The position numbers and the translations under genes were made by a program. A stretch of 64,000 bases of DNA from Zhengitettix transpicula (Eukaryota > Arthropoda > Insecta > Orthoptera > Tetrigidae), in NCBI GenBank assembly GCA_037074705.1, contig CM073594.1:80167009-80231008 (forward strand). The letters are read 5' to 3'. Each line of letters begins with the position of its first letter. Position 1 is the stretch's first letter. The notes beneath the pieces are model-generated. The model did not search any database. It saw only the letters and a program-made list of their open reading frames with translations, and had not been told where the DNA came from. This document shows, piece after piece, positions 11,491 through 23,460 of the stretch.

Positions 11491-11697
11491 TCGGTAGCAT
11501 GGCGTTGCCCTGATATTTATATCATTTTGATAATTAACCGTTATCTGGAGCGTCACTGTTCACCTCTACGACTCCGAAAAATAAGGATTCGAAACCAATA
11601 TGAGCCATTTTTAACCATTTACATCTTCAACCTCCTGTACTATTTGCACCGGCAAAGGGCTCAACATCAAGACGAATGCCACTATCCAACTCATCTA

Positions 11698-12979
11698 CCA
11701 CTGTGATCAAAAAGTAAGGTAAAATGGTCATTTAAAATACCCGGGTATTAGGAAGGCAGGTAAATTTTTTTACTAGGTTGGTAAAACTGTCTACAATATT
11801 TTCCAAACGTCTGTTTGTTAAAAGGTTTAATTATCTTCGAGTTACACGTGTTTTTGTAAACAACCGAAAGTGAATTTTTCGTTTCTTGCAATGGGTGATT
11901 TTGTAGAGCAAAGAACTCAAATTTTGTTTGCGGAACGAATATTCTTGTGCGGACACGTTGTAAATGTTACGGAAGGCCTTTGGTGATCAAACTATGGCAC
12001 AAAAAACGTTTATAAGTGGTACAACGAGTTCAAAGAGGGCCGAGAACGCGTTGAAGACGAACCGCGATCTGGACGAAAATCAACGTCTACCGACGAGGGC
12101 CACGTCCAAAGAATCAAAAATTTGGTTCTTGAAGATCGTCGATGGACAATTAAAGATCTCGCTGATAGTGTTGGAATATCATTTGGCTCAGCCTAAACCA
12201 TTTTGAAGAATGTTATGTGTCTCAAACGCGGTAAGTCTCGATTGGTGCCAAAATCGTCCCGTTGATGTTTGTGAAACTTTGCTGTCTGACTATCAGGACC
12301 ACTTGAAATGCATCATTACTGGAGACGAGACGTGGATTTACGCATACGAACCTGAAACCACCGACCAATCCAGCGAATATCGTGCAGAAGGTGAAGCAAG
12401 ACCGAAAAGACCACGATAAAGTCGATCGAAAACCAAGGTCATGCTGACAGCTTTCTTTGATTATCGTGGTGTGGTGCACTATGAATTCCTTCCGCCGGGC
12501 CAAACTGTCAATGAAGAATATTATTTGAGCGTTATGCGTCGTTTGCGTGAAGCTAATCGTCTGAAACGGCCGGAATTATGGGCGAACAACTCTTGGTTCC
12601 TTCATCACGATAATGCACCATGTCATACTGCATTGGTTCTTCGCGACATTTTTGCCAAAAATTCATCTCATATCGTTCCGCAACCACCGTATTCGCCTGA
12701 TATGGCTCCGTGCGACTTCTGGATATTCAGCAATCTCAAAAGGCCATTGCGGGGACGCCGTTTTGACACGATTGAGGAGATAAAAACCGAATCGAAGAAG
12801 GTCTTGAAGGCTATACCGGAAAAAGACTATTCTGAATGTTTCGGGGACTGGAAAAAGCGTTGGAAAAAGTGCGTTTTATTGGACGGGGATTACTTAGAAG
12901 GAGATGAAATTTATTTGGAAGAATAAATAAAGAATTTGTATTTTATAAATAAATTCACCTTACTTTTTGTTCACTGTGG
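11698..12979 (+). mobile_element. mariner transposon, complete ends, inactive
   Basis: 1282 bp bounded by inverted repeats. CCACTGTGATCAAAAAGT at the left matches the reverse complement of the right end (CCACAGTGAACAAAAAGT), and both arms continue AAGGT. TA dinucleotides at 11696-11697 and 12980-12981 are the expected target duplication. The single gene inside is a mariner transposase with several frame breaks, so the copy cannot move by itself, although its ends might still be recognised in trans. It may have landed in an older Helitron-like copy. Confidence 0.9.
11891..12926 (+). pseudogene. mariner transposase (broken)
   Basis: Would cut and paste the surrounding element using a D,D34D catalytic core. 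The start ATG at 11891 opens with MGDFVEQRT. Reading shifts frame near 11964 and again near 12005, where the helix-turn-helix part continues (YKWYNEFKEGRERVEDEPRS). An in-frame TAA lies at 12194-12196, an apparent deletion with frame change near 12250, and another TAA at 12417-12419. The catalytic residues survive: D in TGDETW (about 12330), D in HHDNAPCH and D in MAPCDFW, the last two separated by 34 residues. The C-terminal third (12441-12926) is one open frame of 161 codons ending GDEIYLEE. Several independent lesions show an old copy. Confidence 0.9.
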
Positions 12980-13400
12980 TACATGGAAAAATTTGGACTT
13001 TCTCTAACAAACACCTTCCCAGTTCCAACCCCCATCTGAATGGACCGAAACCGAAGTCAACCGGATTCGATAACAATCTCAGTTAAATCCCATAATTTTT
13101 ATGTCAATCCCGTCCTATCCCCTTAGAGGTATCCTTTCCCATGACATTACTGCGTCAAGAGTGACACTATTAATTTCAGCGATCGTGAAAAATAATTATT
13201 TGACACTTATGTCGGTCATTTTCGTACACTTTTTAAATGCAACGTCCTTCGGGGCCCACCCATACCTCTATGCCGAGGGGGCTTTAATTAAAACTTTTCC
13301 GGAATGCTCAATTGTCAGTATTAACCCCCCAGACCTAAAACCCTGCAAATGAGGCCAATCACTGTCGTTTTCGTATTATTTTTAAATTTCAGCCCCTGCT

Positions 13401-13681
13401 ACTACATGTAATCTATAAACACATGAATCCATATTTATATGAAGCAGACATAATAAAATACATGGTAGCAAATAATAATTCTGCTAATCAAATTAGATGG
13501 GAATATGTTCTTTCTGAAATAATATTATCACTATTATAACACAAAAGTGTAGGAAAATATAGTGTTTCTAAAATCCTTGTAGTAATCGCACTTGACTAAT
13601 TTTACTAACAGTACTAGACGAAAGATTAATTCAGAAATCTACTTCGAAGAATCAGCTACGTATAAATAATTACTAATGAAA
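13401..13681. other. Unclassified AT-rich spacer
   Basis: Nothing recognised. Confidence 0.3.
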
Positions 13682-14045
13682 TAAATAAGCAAATACACGG
13701 TCTTGAGTCAGAAAATTAGTTTTATTAAAAAAAAATTAAGTAAACGACGTTTCGTCCTCTTTGAGGACCACTTCGGGTTTAATGATACAGTACATAAATC
13801 ATGCAAAAAAAATTAGAGGCATGATTTATATACAAAATTATTAAACCTGAAGAGATTCTAATTATTTATTCGGTTGCAAAAGGCAAGACAGTAAAACCTT
13901 CCCTCTAAATTTTTTGCATGACTTTATACAAAATATTTAACCGGAAGAGTCCCTCAAAGAGGAAGAAATGTCGTTCATTTAATTTCTTTCAGTAAACATA
14001 ATTTTCCGGTTCTAGGACCTGTATTCGTTTATTTATATTATTGAG
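13682..14045. repeat. Inverted repeat of Penelope-like termini
   Basis: The left arm (about 13682-13820) and right arm (about 13900-14045) are diverged reverse complements of roughly 140 bp around an 80-bp spacer. Each arm contains a strong hairpin: on the minus strand of the left arm GTCCTC/GAGGAC around AAA, followed by GAAACGTCGTTTAC; on the plus strand of the right arm the degraded form CCCTC/GAGGA followed by GAAATGTCGTT. Hairpin plus GAAACG is typical of Penelope-like pseudo-LTRs carrying hammerhead ribozymes. The right-arm tail (CCTGTATTCGTTTATTTATA) recurs at about 30085-30140. Confidence 0.55.
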
Positions 14046-14287
14046 AATTCCAGATATTTTTTCATCATAATGACTAATAAGGATACTTTTTAATTTATAT
14101 CTGAATAAGAACATCGTTAAAACAGAACGTTAAAAATATCCACAATTGCTTTTCGTGAAAATCAGCAGTATTCATCAGTAAAAATTGTGTGAATTATTAA
14201 CAAATCAAAATAGATAGATCAGAGAGGATCAACGTATATGGTGAATAAAAGTAATATAGTAAATTAAAGGATCAGTTTTGGAATTGT

Positions 14288-14364
14288 CTCAACCGGACCG
14301 GGAATCGAAACCGGGTTTCCCGTATACTATACGGTTGCTCTACCACTGAGCCATCTAAATCGAC
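14288..14364 (-). tRNA. tRNA-like relic (pseudogene or SINE head)
   Basis: On the minus strand there is an A-box TGGCTCAGTGGTAGAGC and, at tRNA spacing, a B-box GGTTTCGATTCCC. The D-stem GCTC/GAGC pairs, and the anticodon loop would be ATAGTAT (anticodon AGT, threonine). Against a working tRNA: the sequence before T8 (ATTTAGA) does not pair with what follows the T-arm, the T-stem has a mismatch, and the anticodon arm forms a longer perfect palindrome instead. I therefore read it as a tRNA-derived relic. No SINE body or tail could be defined. Confidence 0.4.
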
Positions 14365-14675
14365 TCCAGGCACAGAATGAGATTTCTCCATCCATTATAA
14401 AATGGTGTGAGTCCTACTTCACCTACAATTAACTAGATCAAGGCCAAGTTTTAAGAGTCGTTGAAAAATGGACATTAATAAAAATTGAATAACGGCGCAA
14501 AAAACGAAAGAACAGAAAAAATCCCTGAAATTTTCAGGAGGTTGGTGATTAAATTACCGAAAATTAATTTATATTATATTATATTGTATTAAAAATATAT
14601 AACAGTACGTCAACATAAATATTGAACCTGTAGTATTAAAAAGAGGGATAAATTAATATTTATTTTAGTATATAT
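14365..14675. other. Unclassified AT-rich spacer
   Basis: Nothing recognised apart from an ATATT-rich run near 14570. Confidence 0.3.
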
Positions 14676-15807
14676 TGTAATAATTATCAAAGTCTTAAAT
14701 TAAAAGAAATTCTTTAAAAAAATTAATTAAAATTTGAATGATAGTTACCCACACGTTGAAGACGCCATTTGTGTAATGGTTAATAATAAGATTTAATTAA
14801 AATTGCCCAACGTTGTTGGGCCATTTATGTAATGATTAATAAGGTGGTATTAATTAATAGGAATAATTAACAAAATTATTATGTATTTAAAAAATTATTG
14901 TTGATAATTACACATTATAAGCCCTGCTTTGCCCCGCGAATTCCATCAATTTAACAAACAAATATTTCAATTTTTATTTTATTAATTCTTTGCGTTGTAT
15001 GAAAATATAGCTTTCTAATTTTACAATCAATTACGTTGAATTTCTCATCATCTCAGGGTCACCACTGGGTTTGATAAGAAGAACAAATACAATTAACTAA
15101 AATATTAACAATCCAAACTAATTTAAGTTAACGGAATACAATATTAAATACAAAAATTAAAAGAAAACGAATGAAAAGAAAAACGCGAACGAAATCTGAC
15201 TATACCCTTTAAGTATCGTTTACAGTTATTAATAATTGTTTTGAACTCACGACAGTGCTACTGGTACCAGTTCGGACTCTTATATCTTTAAGTCAACACC
15301 CACTAAACAGGCCATTATACACTGATTCTACTCATTAGATTTTGAAAACACGGTAGTTGCTCTGGATCTCTGCTATCCTGCAACCTGGATTAGCTGACTC
15401 TCAGTCAGTTGCCAGACGTAGATCTCCTCAAAGTTTCTCTATGCGAAAATTAGTTCAATTTGTGAAGCAAAACTTCTGCTCACAAACTGCGATTTTATGA
15501 GTCTCTCCGTCAAACTGTTTACCTGCGTTTTATTTAAACTATTATATCTCGCCGTTGGACTTCCTAGATAGCCCTATTCATAATTCTGGATCCGCAGACT
15601 TTTACTGTTTTTATTTCTCTATATTGACTGAACTGCTATGTCCCAGTTCCCGACATATACTTTCCCGTTTCGCGTCTTGCCGCAGACTGAGTTCTCTAAG
15701 CGCGCGGTTTCCAGTCTACCCGCCTTGATTGTCGCCTTTAAGCACCCGTACCGCCAACAATTAAATTATATTAAAAACAATGAATAGCCTGTTTAATTGG
15801 TATTACA
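14676..15807 (-). mobile_element. Solo LTR, minus strand
   Basis: 1132 bp, reading TGTAATACCAATTAAACAGG from 15807 downward to ...ATTACA at 14676. ATAT flanks both sides (14672-14675 and 15808-15811), a 4-bp target duplication. The start is close to that of the LTR at 30837 (TGTAATGCCAATTAAACAAG). CCCTGAGATGATGAG (R-U5-like), reversed at about 15045-15060, matches the other copies. Three PBS-like motifs lie in the 3' end on the minus strand, at about 14755-14790, 14808-14835 and 14925-14960. No internal coding region. Confidence 0.75.
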
Positions 15808-17911
15808 ATATATAAATGTATTTTACGAAAGAAAATATTAATTAATACTCTCGGCTTGAGTCTGGCGGGGATCAATGCTCGCTTCCCAGGAACTCACAAA
15901 TAACGAAACAACCTCATCGCGGCATCTTGTATGTTAATTAAAATAAGCAAATCTATGGTCGCAAGATTTTAGAAGGCCTAGACGCTCCACAACATGGGCA
16001 CTTCAGTGGACGTGTCTTCTCACGCCCCTGAATTCGGTCATGTTGACCCCTGATGGGGTGTGGTTAATTAAAACATTGAGATTTGTGGGGGCAGAAATCT
16101 GATTCCTATTGGATAAAAACAGCAGAATCCAAGACCATGCTTGGGGAAAATTCAGAAAATCTAAAGGTGAAGGGAGTTGGTAGAGTTAGTGCAGGTTAGT
16201 TGTTTCGGGGATGTTAAGAGTTAGTTTGTGAAATTTAGGGAGGTTATGAATAAGTTAGACAGTTTTGCAGAGAGTAGGACTACGTATGATGATGTCATAA
16301 GTTACTTTTGAGGAAGTTATATAGAAGTTAAAATTTTGAGATGAATTTAGTTTTCCGGTTTCCGGTGAGAGAGGCTTGGAGTGGACGACATTTGCACTGT
16401 CCTGCTGACGAGAACCTGTGGGCCGTCTGGGTGACCATTTCCTGGAAATACGAGGGATTACCGCTTGAGCCACCTGAGAAATACTGACTTGCCAGTCCTA
16501 CAAGTGATAATGTAGAGGAAAATATTCCCTCGAAGTCGGTTGGTTAATTAAAGTCATTTTGTCCCACCAACAGAACTCAGAAATTCTCTTTTTGGTTTTG
16601 TTCTGTTTTGTTTATGTTTGAAAAATAGCCCGTGAATACTTCATGACGATGATAAGAGCAGAATTTAATATTTTTATTTTGTAATTAAAATATACATAAT
16701 TAGTTATTGTAATAAATTTCATACTGGAAACAATTTAATATTTTCAGAGATAAACAAGTATTAAAACATTAATATTACGAATTATATTCAATATAAATTC
16801 CAATATCCAAATAAGACATTACAAACCACTTCGCAAGGATCTGAGATCAAGCAGGCTGTTTCAGATTCAGAATCTACAGCATAATGAATATGCGATGTCA
16901 ATGAGAACTTGGTTGAATTCCTGTTGTTTCGAGATGTATGAAAGTTCTTAGACTTTATTCAAGGCTTGTTAGAACCTGGTGTTCATCATCAGGACTTCCG
17001 TAAATAAATTTCGGAAACATTAGAATTTCTGAGTACGTAATTCCTCAACCTACGCACGCTTTTGATCTATGCCGTTTTCATCAAATAATATTTAACCCTG
17101 CGGGACTCTCCCAAGTTAATTCTGAACAATTCGCAACCTATTAAATCAATATATTTTTGTTTTTCATTATACATCTCGACATTTTCGTAGATGACCAGGT
17201 TATTTATGTACGTATTTATTAAAAAAATGTTAAATTTGGACACATGATTCATGTGCAGTTGAATTGAGTGCCAATAATAAATCAAGTTTTAGTCCTTTAT
17301 GAACAATTTTGATTGCAATAGAAGAAATAGCCGTTTTTCATTGGTGTGACATCTCATCTGGTTACTCAGACTCTGAATTTGATAAAACTGAATAGGACAA
17401 TATTTTCTGAAAACCACGTAGTAGTAGCTGATCCAAAGAATCTACTCTGGTTCGTAAAGTCCTGTGTCTTTTCTCCGTACGTAACAGAAGCTTTGATGAA
17501 CCGATCATTGGATCAAATAAAAAATCTCGTATACACCAAGGAATCGAAGATTGTAACCCCATTTAATTATTAGGAATAAAACAGAAAATTAACAACAAAG
17601 GTTGGAAAACAAGGACAAATACCAGTAAACTGACAATGCCATTTTCCTTGTTTTTAAAAACAATATAATATAAAAATAATATAAAAAAGTGAAGAAAAAA
17701 TTATTTTAAGCTAATAAAATTTAATGGTTGAATTGCAACAATTTTCACTGCTCCATTTAAATCTTCTTTGTATTAAAAATTGATTTCTCCAAACGTCTAC
17801 TCCATAACGGAAATAACAAATTTTTAAAAATTCACTTTGTAGGAACGAAAATAATTCAATTTCCTTAATGCAAGTGTAACTGTTGTTCTCCGGATCCCAA
17901 TCTCGAATCGC
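15808..17911. other. Unclassified DNA
   Basis: No gene or repeat recognised. Composition is mixed: 15840-16520 is GC-moderate with GTTAG/GTTAAGAG-like repeats near 16190-16250, then AT-rich. Frames of 60-75 codons occur near 17067-17573 on both strands but overlap one another and show no domain. Confidence 0.35.
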
Positions 17912-18479
17912 AAACTCGGTTTGCAAAATACTGTTCGCGTAGCGAGACGAAAATATAGCTCTAAGAAAATAAAAAATTTACTCGACACTAATATCGGTCT
18001 TTTTTTCTCATTACTTTTTAAGTAAACGTCTTCCACCACCACCACCCTTACGGTAAGGGTGCTTCTCTCTCTTGGATTTTTCAGTTGAAGTTAGATTAAT
18101 GGAACTAAGAAATTTAGCGAGACCGAAATCGTTTTATTTAAAGATAGTAATGGCAGTTTAGGAATATTAATAAATCCCCCCCCCCACGGTAGGAGTGTCT
18201 TAAGTCCTCAGTGTTTGTTTCTGGATCGTAAGTAACCTGTGTAAATAGTTTGGTGAAAATTGGTCTACACACGTAAGAATGTAAACATAAAAGTTACACC
18301 CTCTTCGATCCCCACTCCTAGTGGTTGAACTACACATTAACGAGTATGGTAAATGTCAGAATTAATCTCATTGACTTCTACAGACCTGGATTTGACAACA
18401 ATCTCGATTGTTTCACGTTATTTTCATGTAACTCCCCTCCACCCTAAACTCGGTTTGCTAAATTCCGTTCGAGTAGCGA
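17912..18479 (-). mobile_element. Helitron internal fragment flanked by 34-bp direct repeats
   Basis: Bases about 17976-18445 match the interior of the minus-strand Helitron at 9744-11072 (TCGACACTAATATCGGTC, GTTTCTGGATCGTAAGTAA, AAAATTGGTCTACACACG) but lack both termini. The segment lies between two copies of a 34-base sequence (17912-17945 and 18446-18479) beginning AAACTCGGTTTGC and ending GTAGCGA, with 4 mismatches. Confidence 0.55.
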
Positions 18480-19210
18480 CTCTTAATTGGATTGCCAACG
18501 TTTAACTACACGCGATTCACCACATCCGTTCCACTTTAGCGAAATCAAATGGTCACTGTGCCGTTTCACATAGTCGCTTTAACAAGCGATGCTCAAGATT
18601 CACGGTACAGTCTACATTCCAGGCGAGACTACAATTATTTTTGGGTCAGTGGAACGTTTGCGTTCTGGTGCGAGAACTAGCTCGAATCCACGTTATGCCA
18701 CAATTTTTTTCCCCCTAAAATAGTACTTGAGTTATAGTTATTTGTTTGAAGTAAGGCAAGTCCTGTAGCTTTGCGTCAGAACGCGACGTCGAGACGGCAG
18801 GGGGCGTCTTGTTAATTACACTCAGACGACGCTGAACGACGCGCCGTGTTCCAGGGCGACAGCTAATTCTGGAGCACAATGCCGACCCCTTGCAATGGAT
18901 TGCATGAATAATAATTGTACTACACGGAATAGCAAGAGGAAGGGACGGATTTGAACCTTGTCGCGTCTAACCCCACCGCTGCGTTAAATGGACAAATTAA
19001 ACTTTCATTAAGAATTAATACAAAGGGTGCTGCTACCTTAAAAGCACAAGAAAATTAGACATATAATGTATTCTATAACCATGATATTAATAATAAAAAT
19101 ATCGATTAATCAATTTTTCTTTTTATTCTCTCTTATAAATAATAGTTTAATTTCTTACGAAAAAATAGATTTTTTTAGAATTTCTTAAGCTAAATTATGT
19201 TTATTTAATA
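18480..19210. other. Unclassified DNA with GC-richer island
   Basis: No gene seen. About 18720-18990 is GC-rich, unique in the window and contains CGACG-rich motifs (CAGACGACGCTGAACGACG). It could be single-copy regulatory DNA. It also includes a lone B-box-like GGTTCAAATCC on the minus strand, without a tRNA fold. Confidence 0.3.
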
Positions 19211-19568
19211 CTAGTTGGAACGCCCGGGTTGTCATGGTTAAACTCAGCGACGTCCATAACCCCGGGATTGACTCGGTTGTGCAATATTTTTATGTAACGC
19301 CCCTCCATATTTATCCCCTGCTAAAATAGATAGAAAGTATACACAAACATATTTGGAGAAAAGCCAACTATCTCACTAACCCCGAAAAATTTTATTCCGA
19401 CAAAAATATCAGGCGTTTAAAAATTTACATCCCCGTTCTTACCCCCAGTGTTTGTTTCCGGTTGGAAAGGAACACGTGTATGACATTTGGTGAAATATTC
19501 TCCACGGGTGTAGATTTGTTGTCTGAACATACACACAAACAAAGGTTCAGTCTATTTTATTTATTAGA
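19211..19568 (-). mobile_element. Helitron-like element, short copy
   Basis: 358 bp. The minus strand starts TCTAATAAATAAAATAGAC and ends in a CCCGGG-containing hairpin remnant followed by CTAG. It shares its 5' end with 8132-8932 and 52601-53310. GTTTCCGGTTGGAAAGGAAC and TCTCCACGGGTGTAGATTTG on the plus strand are family phrases. The base before TC is T here instead of A, a minor departure. Confidence 0.6.
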
Positions 19569-22479
19569 AGATTGTTTACATTTAATTACTGTAGATATAA
19601 TAAAGTATGAATGGCAGTATTAACGTCTGTTAATTAATATCGACAAGAGAATGTGGACAATTACAAGCAATCGTTTTAATTGGGAAACTTACTACGTTTC
19701 ATCTGAGAATCCACGGATCTTCTCAAGTCAGACAATACAGATGGATGGAAGAAAACATATGATTGAGCTAAAAAATTGAATCACCAAACTGGATTTACAA
19801 TTATTAAAATCGTTTAATATATTGTTTATTTCTGTAGCTGGTATAATAGCAAAGATGTAGGAAAGGTAGCGAAAATAAAATCGGAGTTCGAAATCTAGTG
19901 AGGACAGACAAGTATTCTCTCATTTTCTCAACAAAAATGGGTAATAGTTGACTTGGGACCCATTTGTTTGGTGGTAATGGGGCCGATTGAATTGAAAATA
20001 GGTGGAATTAAATTCAAAGAAATGAGGATAAATTTCAGTGGAATATTTGTATATTTATAGAATGGGGTCCATCGTGTATTACAACTTGTAATGACTAGGT
20101 TGTTGGGTATAGAAGTGAAGAACGTAAAGAGAGAATAGTATGTCCATAGTAGGAATTCTTAATTCCTTATTTGAATGATTTTTTTTTATTGACTGGCTCG
20201 TTTAATCTTTGAGGCCATTCGATAATAAATAATGTAAAAACTAGCTTACTTATGTAAAGGACTGTTGGTGGTAGAAACTATTAATGTAAAATGATCCATT
20301 TTCTCTCGTTAATAAGGGAATAAAGTAAATCACAAGGTGTCTAACAGTTTAAAACTAACAAATAACACATTACTGATATTTAATTTTAAGAGTAATTACG
20401 AAATAGCCCATTAGCACAATTTGGATTGTAAACAGCAACAACAATAATAATAATAATACACGCTGTAGGCTTTCTTAAATTTTTCAGTTCTTCTCTTTAT
20501 TTATTTCAGAACATAGACTAGAATTATTCATAAGTTTATTAAAAAATGAGACGAAGCTTTTTAATAGTACAATTTCTCTATTAATAATTAATATTTTGTT
20601 TCAGATATTTTATAAGTTCGCAAGGAAAATATTGAACATTATAAAAATATTGCGTCAAATGGGCCTCAAACACGAACGTAACGTAAAAAATCTCTAGTTC
20701 TAGGTGCAAACCTATATAAAAAATTGTCAGTGTCTATGAGACTGTTAGATTTCAAATCCAGGTTAAATATATTCAAATCTGGTTTTTATTATACATAGGA
20801 GTGGCTGATTTTAATCACTGAAATATATTGATACGCTATTAAATTACTGGACAGTTTTATTCTTCATATTTTCGCTATAAAATACATTTTTAAATTATTA
20901 ATTTCATAAGTTAGTGTCAAACGAGAGAAATAGTTTTTATTCAGCTCTTTTAATGTAACTAAAATTATAAATTGATTACAAATGAAAGTTTTAAAGGTTC
21001 AGTACTTAAAAGGCGACGTCGATTAAGCAACTGTATCAAATCGCATCTCGAATGGCTCGATTTATATTTTCCGAACTGGTAAAAACTTACATATCAATAT
21101 CTCTACTTGAAATTACCCATTAATCATAGGAAGGTATTGCTTAAACGCGAATTGTTTGGATAAGTAATCGTACGAAATGTTATAAAGTTCTGAATAATAA
21201 ACACTTGCTCTATTTTAGTCCCCTATTCGAGAATTTTCTTGTGAATTCGACTAGGCCCGTGAAATTTTAATTCATAATAGAAATCATTTAGGATTCACTG
21301 GTTCAGATATATATGTATATAATTAAAAAATTGAAAGATAAAAAATATACAAGAACAATACAAAAAGTTAACCCTTCGCTGTCACAACTTTCCTGTCTGT
21401 ATTATTTAAAATCTCTTATAACTATTTTTTTTCTCTAACTCTACTGTTGAACTATTTACAATTAAATGTTTACACCAATATATTTTTAGGTTTCAAGAGA
21501 AGCCACTGTTTACTTTCCAATTTTATACTGCTCAAAGATGAAATTTATCGTTTTAGTACAAAACAATTCATTTTCTTTTAGTTGTATTCCTTGAGTTCTT
21601 ATTTACTTCTGTACCATACATATGTTTCATTGTAAATTGACATTAAGTTAGTTTATACGCTCTATACTTTCTTCAATGATCTAAGAACAATTTAATATTA
21701 GCAAATTTTTTTTTGTCGTTAAATGATTCATAAAAGAGAAAAAACATTCACGGATCCTGTGACACACGAGTATGATTTTTACTGAATTTTATTGTCCATC
21801 ATTTAAAAAGGAAGGTTGTAGTTTTACAAAATTTCCCTCATCAAACTATGTGAATGTCGCGCAAGATTAGTTAGATTTATTTAATAGATGATGATATTGT
21901 ATTAAACGCATGACAGAAATCTGTCACCATTTCTTCTACTGTTCGCCCATTAGCATGCAGTAAACTACATATATGAAGTATTTAATTTTAAGTTTTTTTG
22001 TTTGTCTAGTTTTAAAATTTCATTCATCTTGTTACGGAAAGGATATTAGTAGGAAGCCGCAGGTTCCGGTAGCTGCATCCCTTTTAGTATTTATTTTCAA
22101 GTTCTGTTAAGGGTATTGACCGATAGGGCTTTTGTAATAGTTTCCGGTGATGGAGGAAAGGCCTGTTTGCGTGAGAATAGTTACGGTTCGGGAATGTCCA
22201 AGCTCTTAGCAAAATTTTCCGATAACAATGAGTTGCCCAATACTTGACTGTGCGAGCGGCTACATAAAATAAATCAACCCGCCAAGTGACCAGCGAAGGA
22301 CAAAACGGAGTAAAATCACAGCCATCATGGGGCGTGATTATAGAAAGGAAGAATTTTGATTGGTGTCCCAGATACACAACCAAGTTTATGAAATATCCAA
22401 AAACGGAGGATGAAGGAGAGTACGGAAAATGTTTTATTTTCTTCATTCCTGCCCTCGGGCAGCAATTTAAAAAATAAGG
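19569..22479. other. AT-rich unclassified DNA
   Basis: No gene or repeat recognised over 2.9 kb. Bases 22081-22446 contain a 120-codon minus-strand frame and overlapping plus frames. I see no domain in any of them. Confidence 0.35.
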
Positions 22480-22892
22480 TTCGTGTAAATCGTAGCACCT
22501 CGTGTGGCTTTGAGGGCGTGTATGTTCCGGGGTCGCAAACGTTGGGCATATGGTAAGAGATGTTTTCTGATTCTATTGGACCAGTCGACCAGCTGGTCTG
22601 CTAATACGGCCTAGGCATGGAGTTTGTTATGCTGCGATCCCACAGTGGACAAATTTATGTTATCGGAAGGGCGAGGGACAAGGACCAAATGTCCGACCTA
22701 CCAGATGCAGGTTTTTCTTCTTCAAGCGAATGCCGGGTAGGATCCAAAATTATAGCCCTGGGGCCCTATTAAACCCTTGGCTACCTTGCTCTACCTTCAG
22801 CATCTCCCCTTTCGATCCTTTCCTATGCTATTAAAGGGTGGTAGCCATCAAAGCGGATAACCCTCTTGTAGCCTGCGACTGTAAAAAAACGA
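22480..22892 (+). mobile_element. R-A retroposon copy (poly(A)-ended)
   Basis: First of at least ten copies of one family. In sense orientation the family runs from a GTGTATGTTCCGGGGTC segment, through GCATACGGTAAGA, GGTCGAGGCA, GACCTACC.GATGCAGGTTT and CCTATGCTATTAAAGGGG, to GTAGCCTG followed by an A-run (here at about 22885). A common A-rich 3' end with variable 5' ends is what 5'-truncated LINE or SINE copies look like. No protein is recognisable, so it may be a LINE 3' region or a SINE. Confidence 0.6.
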
Positions 22893-22929
22893 GTACGGAG
22901 AGAGACGCTGAGGATGAAACATCTCTAAG

Positions 22930-23460
22930 AGCTAGAGAGAGAGAGGGGGGGGGAGGGAGAGAGAGGTAGAAACACAGAGAGAGACAGGTAGAGACACAGA
23001 GAGAGACAGGTAGAGACACAGAGAGAGACAGGTAGAGACAGGTAGAGACACAGAGAGAGACAGAGAGACAGAGAGGGGCAGAGAGAGGCAGAGAGAGACA
23101 GAGAGACCACAGAAAGAAAGAGAGACCACAGAAAGAAAGAGAGACCACAGAAAGAAAGAGAGACACAGAGAGAGACACAGAGAGAGAGACAGAGAGAGAC
23201 ACACAGAGTGAGACACAGAGAGAGACAGAGAGAGACAGAGAGACGGACAGAGAGACAACAGAGAGAGACAGAGAGAAAGAGCAACAGAGAGAGGGACAGA
23301 GAGACAGAGAGAGAGCGACAGAAAGAGAGCGACAGAGAGAGAGCGACAGAGAGAGAGCGACAGAGAGAGGGACAGAGAGACAGAGACAGACAGACAGCAA
23401 AATAGAGAGAGACAGTGAGAGTGGAATGGAGAGGGGGGAAGAGAGGGGGAGAGAGAGAAG
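22930..23460. repeat. GA/ACAG-rich low-complexity array
   Basis: About 530 bases of GAGAGACA and related units, with local ACCACAGAAAGAAAGAGAG and AGACAGGTAGAGACACAGAG repeats. Long Leu/Ser/Cys-only or Arg/Glu-only frames run across it on both strands and are artefacts of the repeat. Confidence 0.95.

Larger units (their letters stand above)
11491..13400 (-). mobile_element. Possible decayed Helitron-like copy split by mariner
   Basis: Bases 11491-11695 begin with a GCATGGCGTTGCCCTGA-like phrase, resembling the reversed 3' end of the Helitron family. Bases 12982-13400 contain reversed C-rich segments like those inside the family (for example CCAACCCCCATCTGAAT and a CCTCTATGCCGAGGGGG-like phrase). 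The intact mariner sits between them. The similarity is weak and could be chance C-rich resemblance. Confidence 0.3.

Noticed and set aside
11964..12206. 80-codon plus frame as an independent gene
   Set aside because: Only its first ~14 residues match mariner; the rest is an out-of-frame reading of the helix-turn-helix region.
18935..19000. B-box-like GGTTCAAATCC on the minus strand
   Set aside because: No T-stem pairing, no A-box at correct spacing and no acceptor stem.
22190..22480. Possible THAP-like zinc-finger relic (CPILDCASGY, then FDWCPRYTTK) on the plus strand
   Set aside because: Only the first cysteine pair is suggestive. Stops intervene and the diagnostic AVPTIF-type motif and CX2H are absent.
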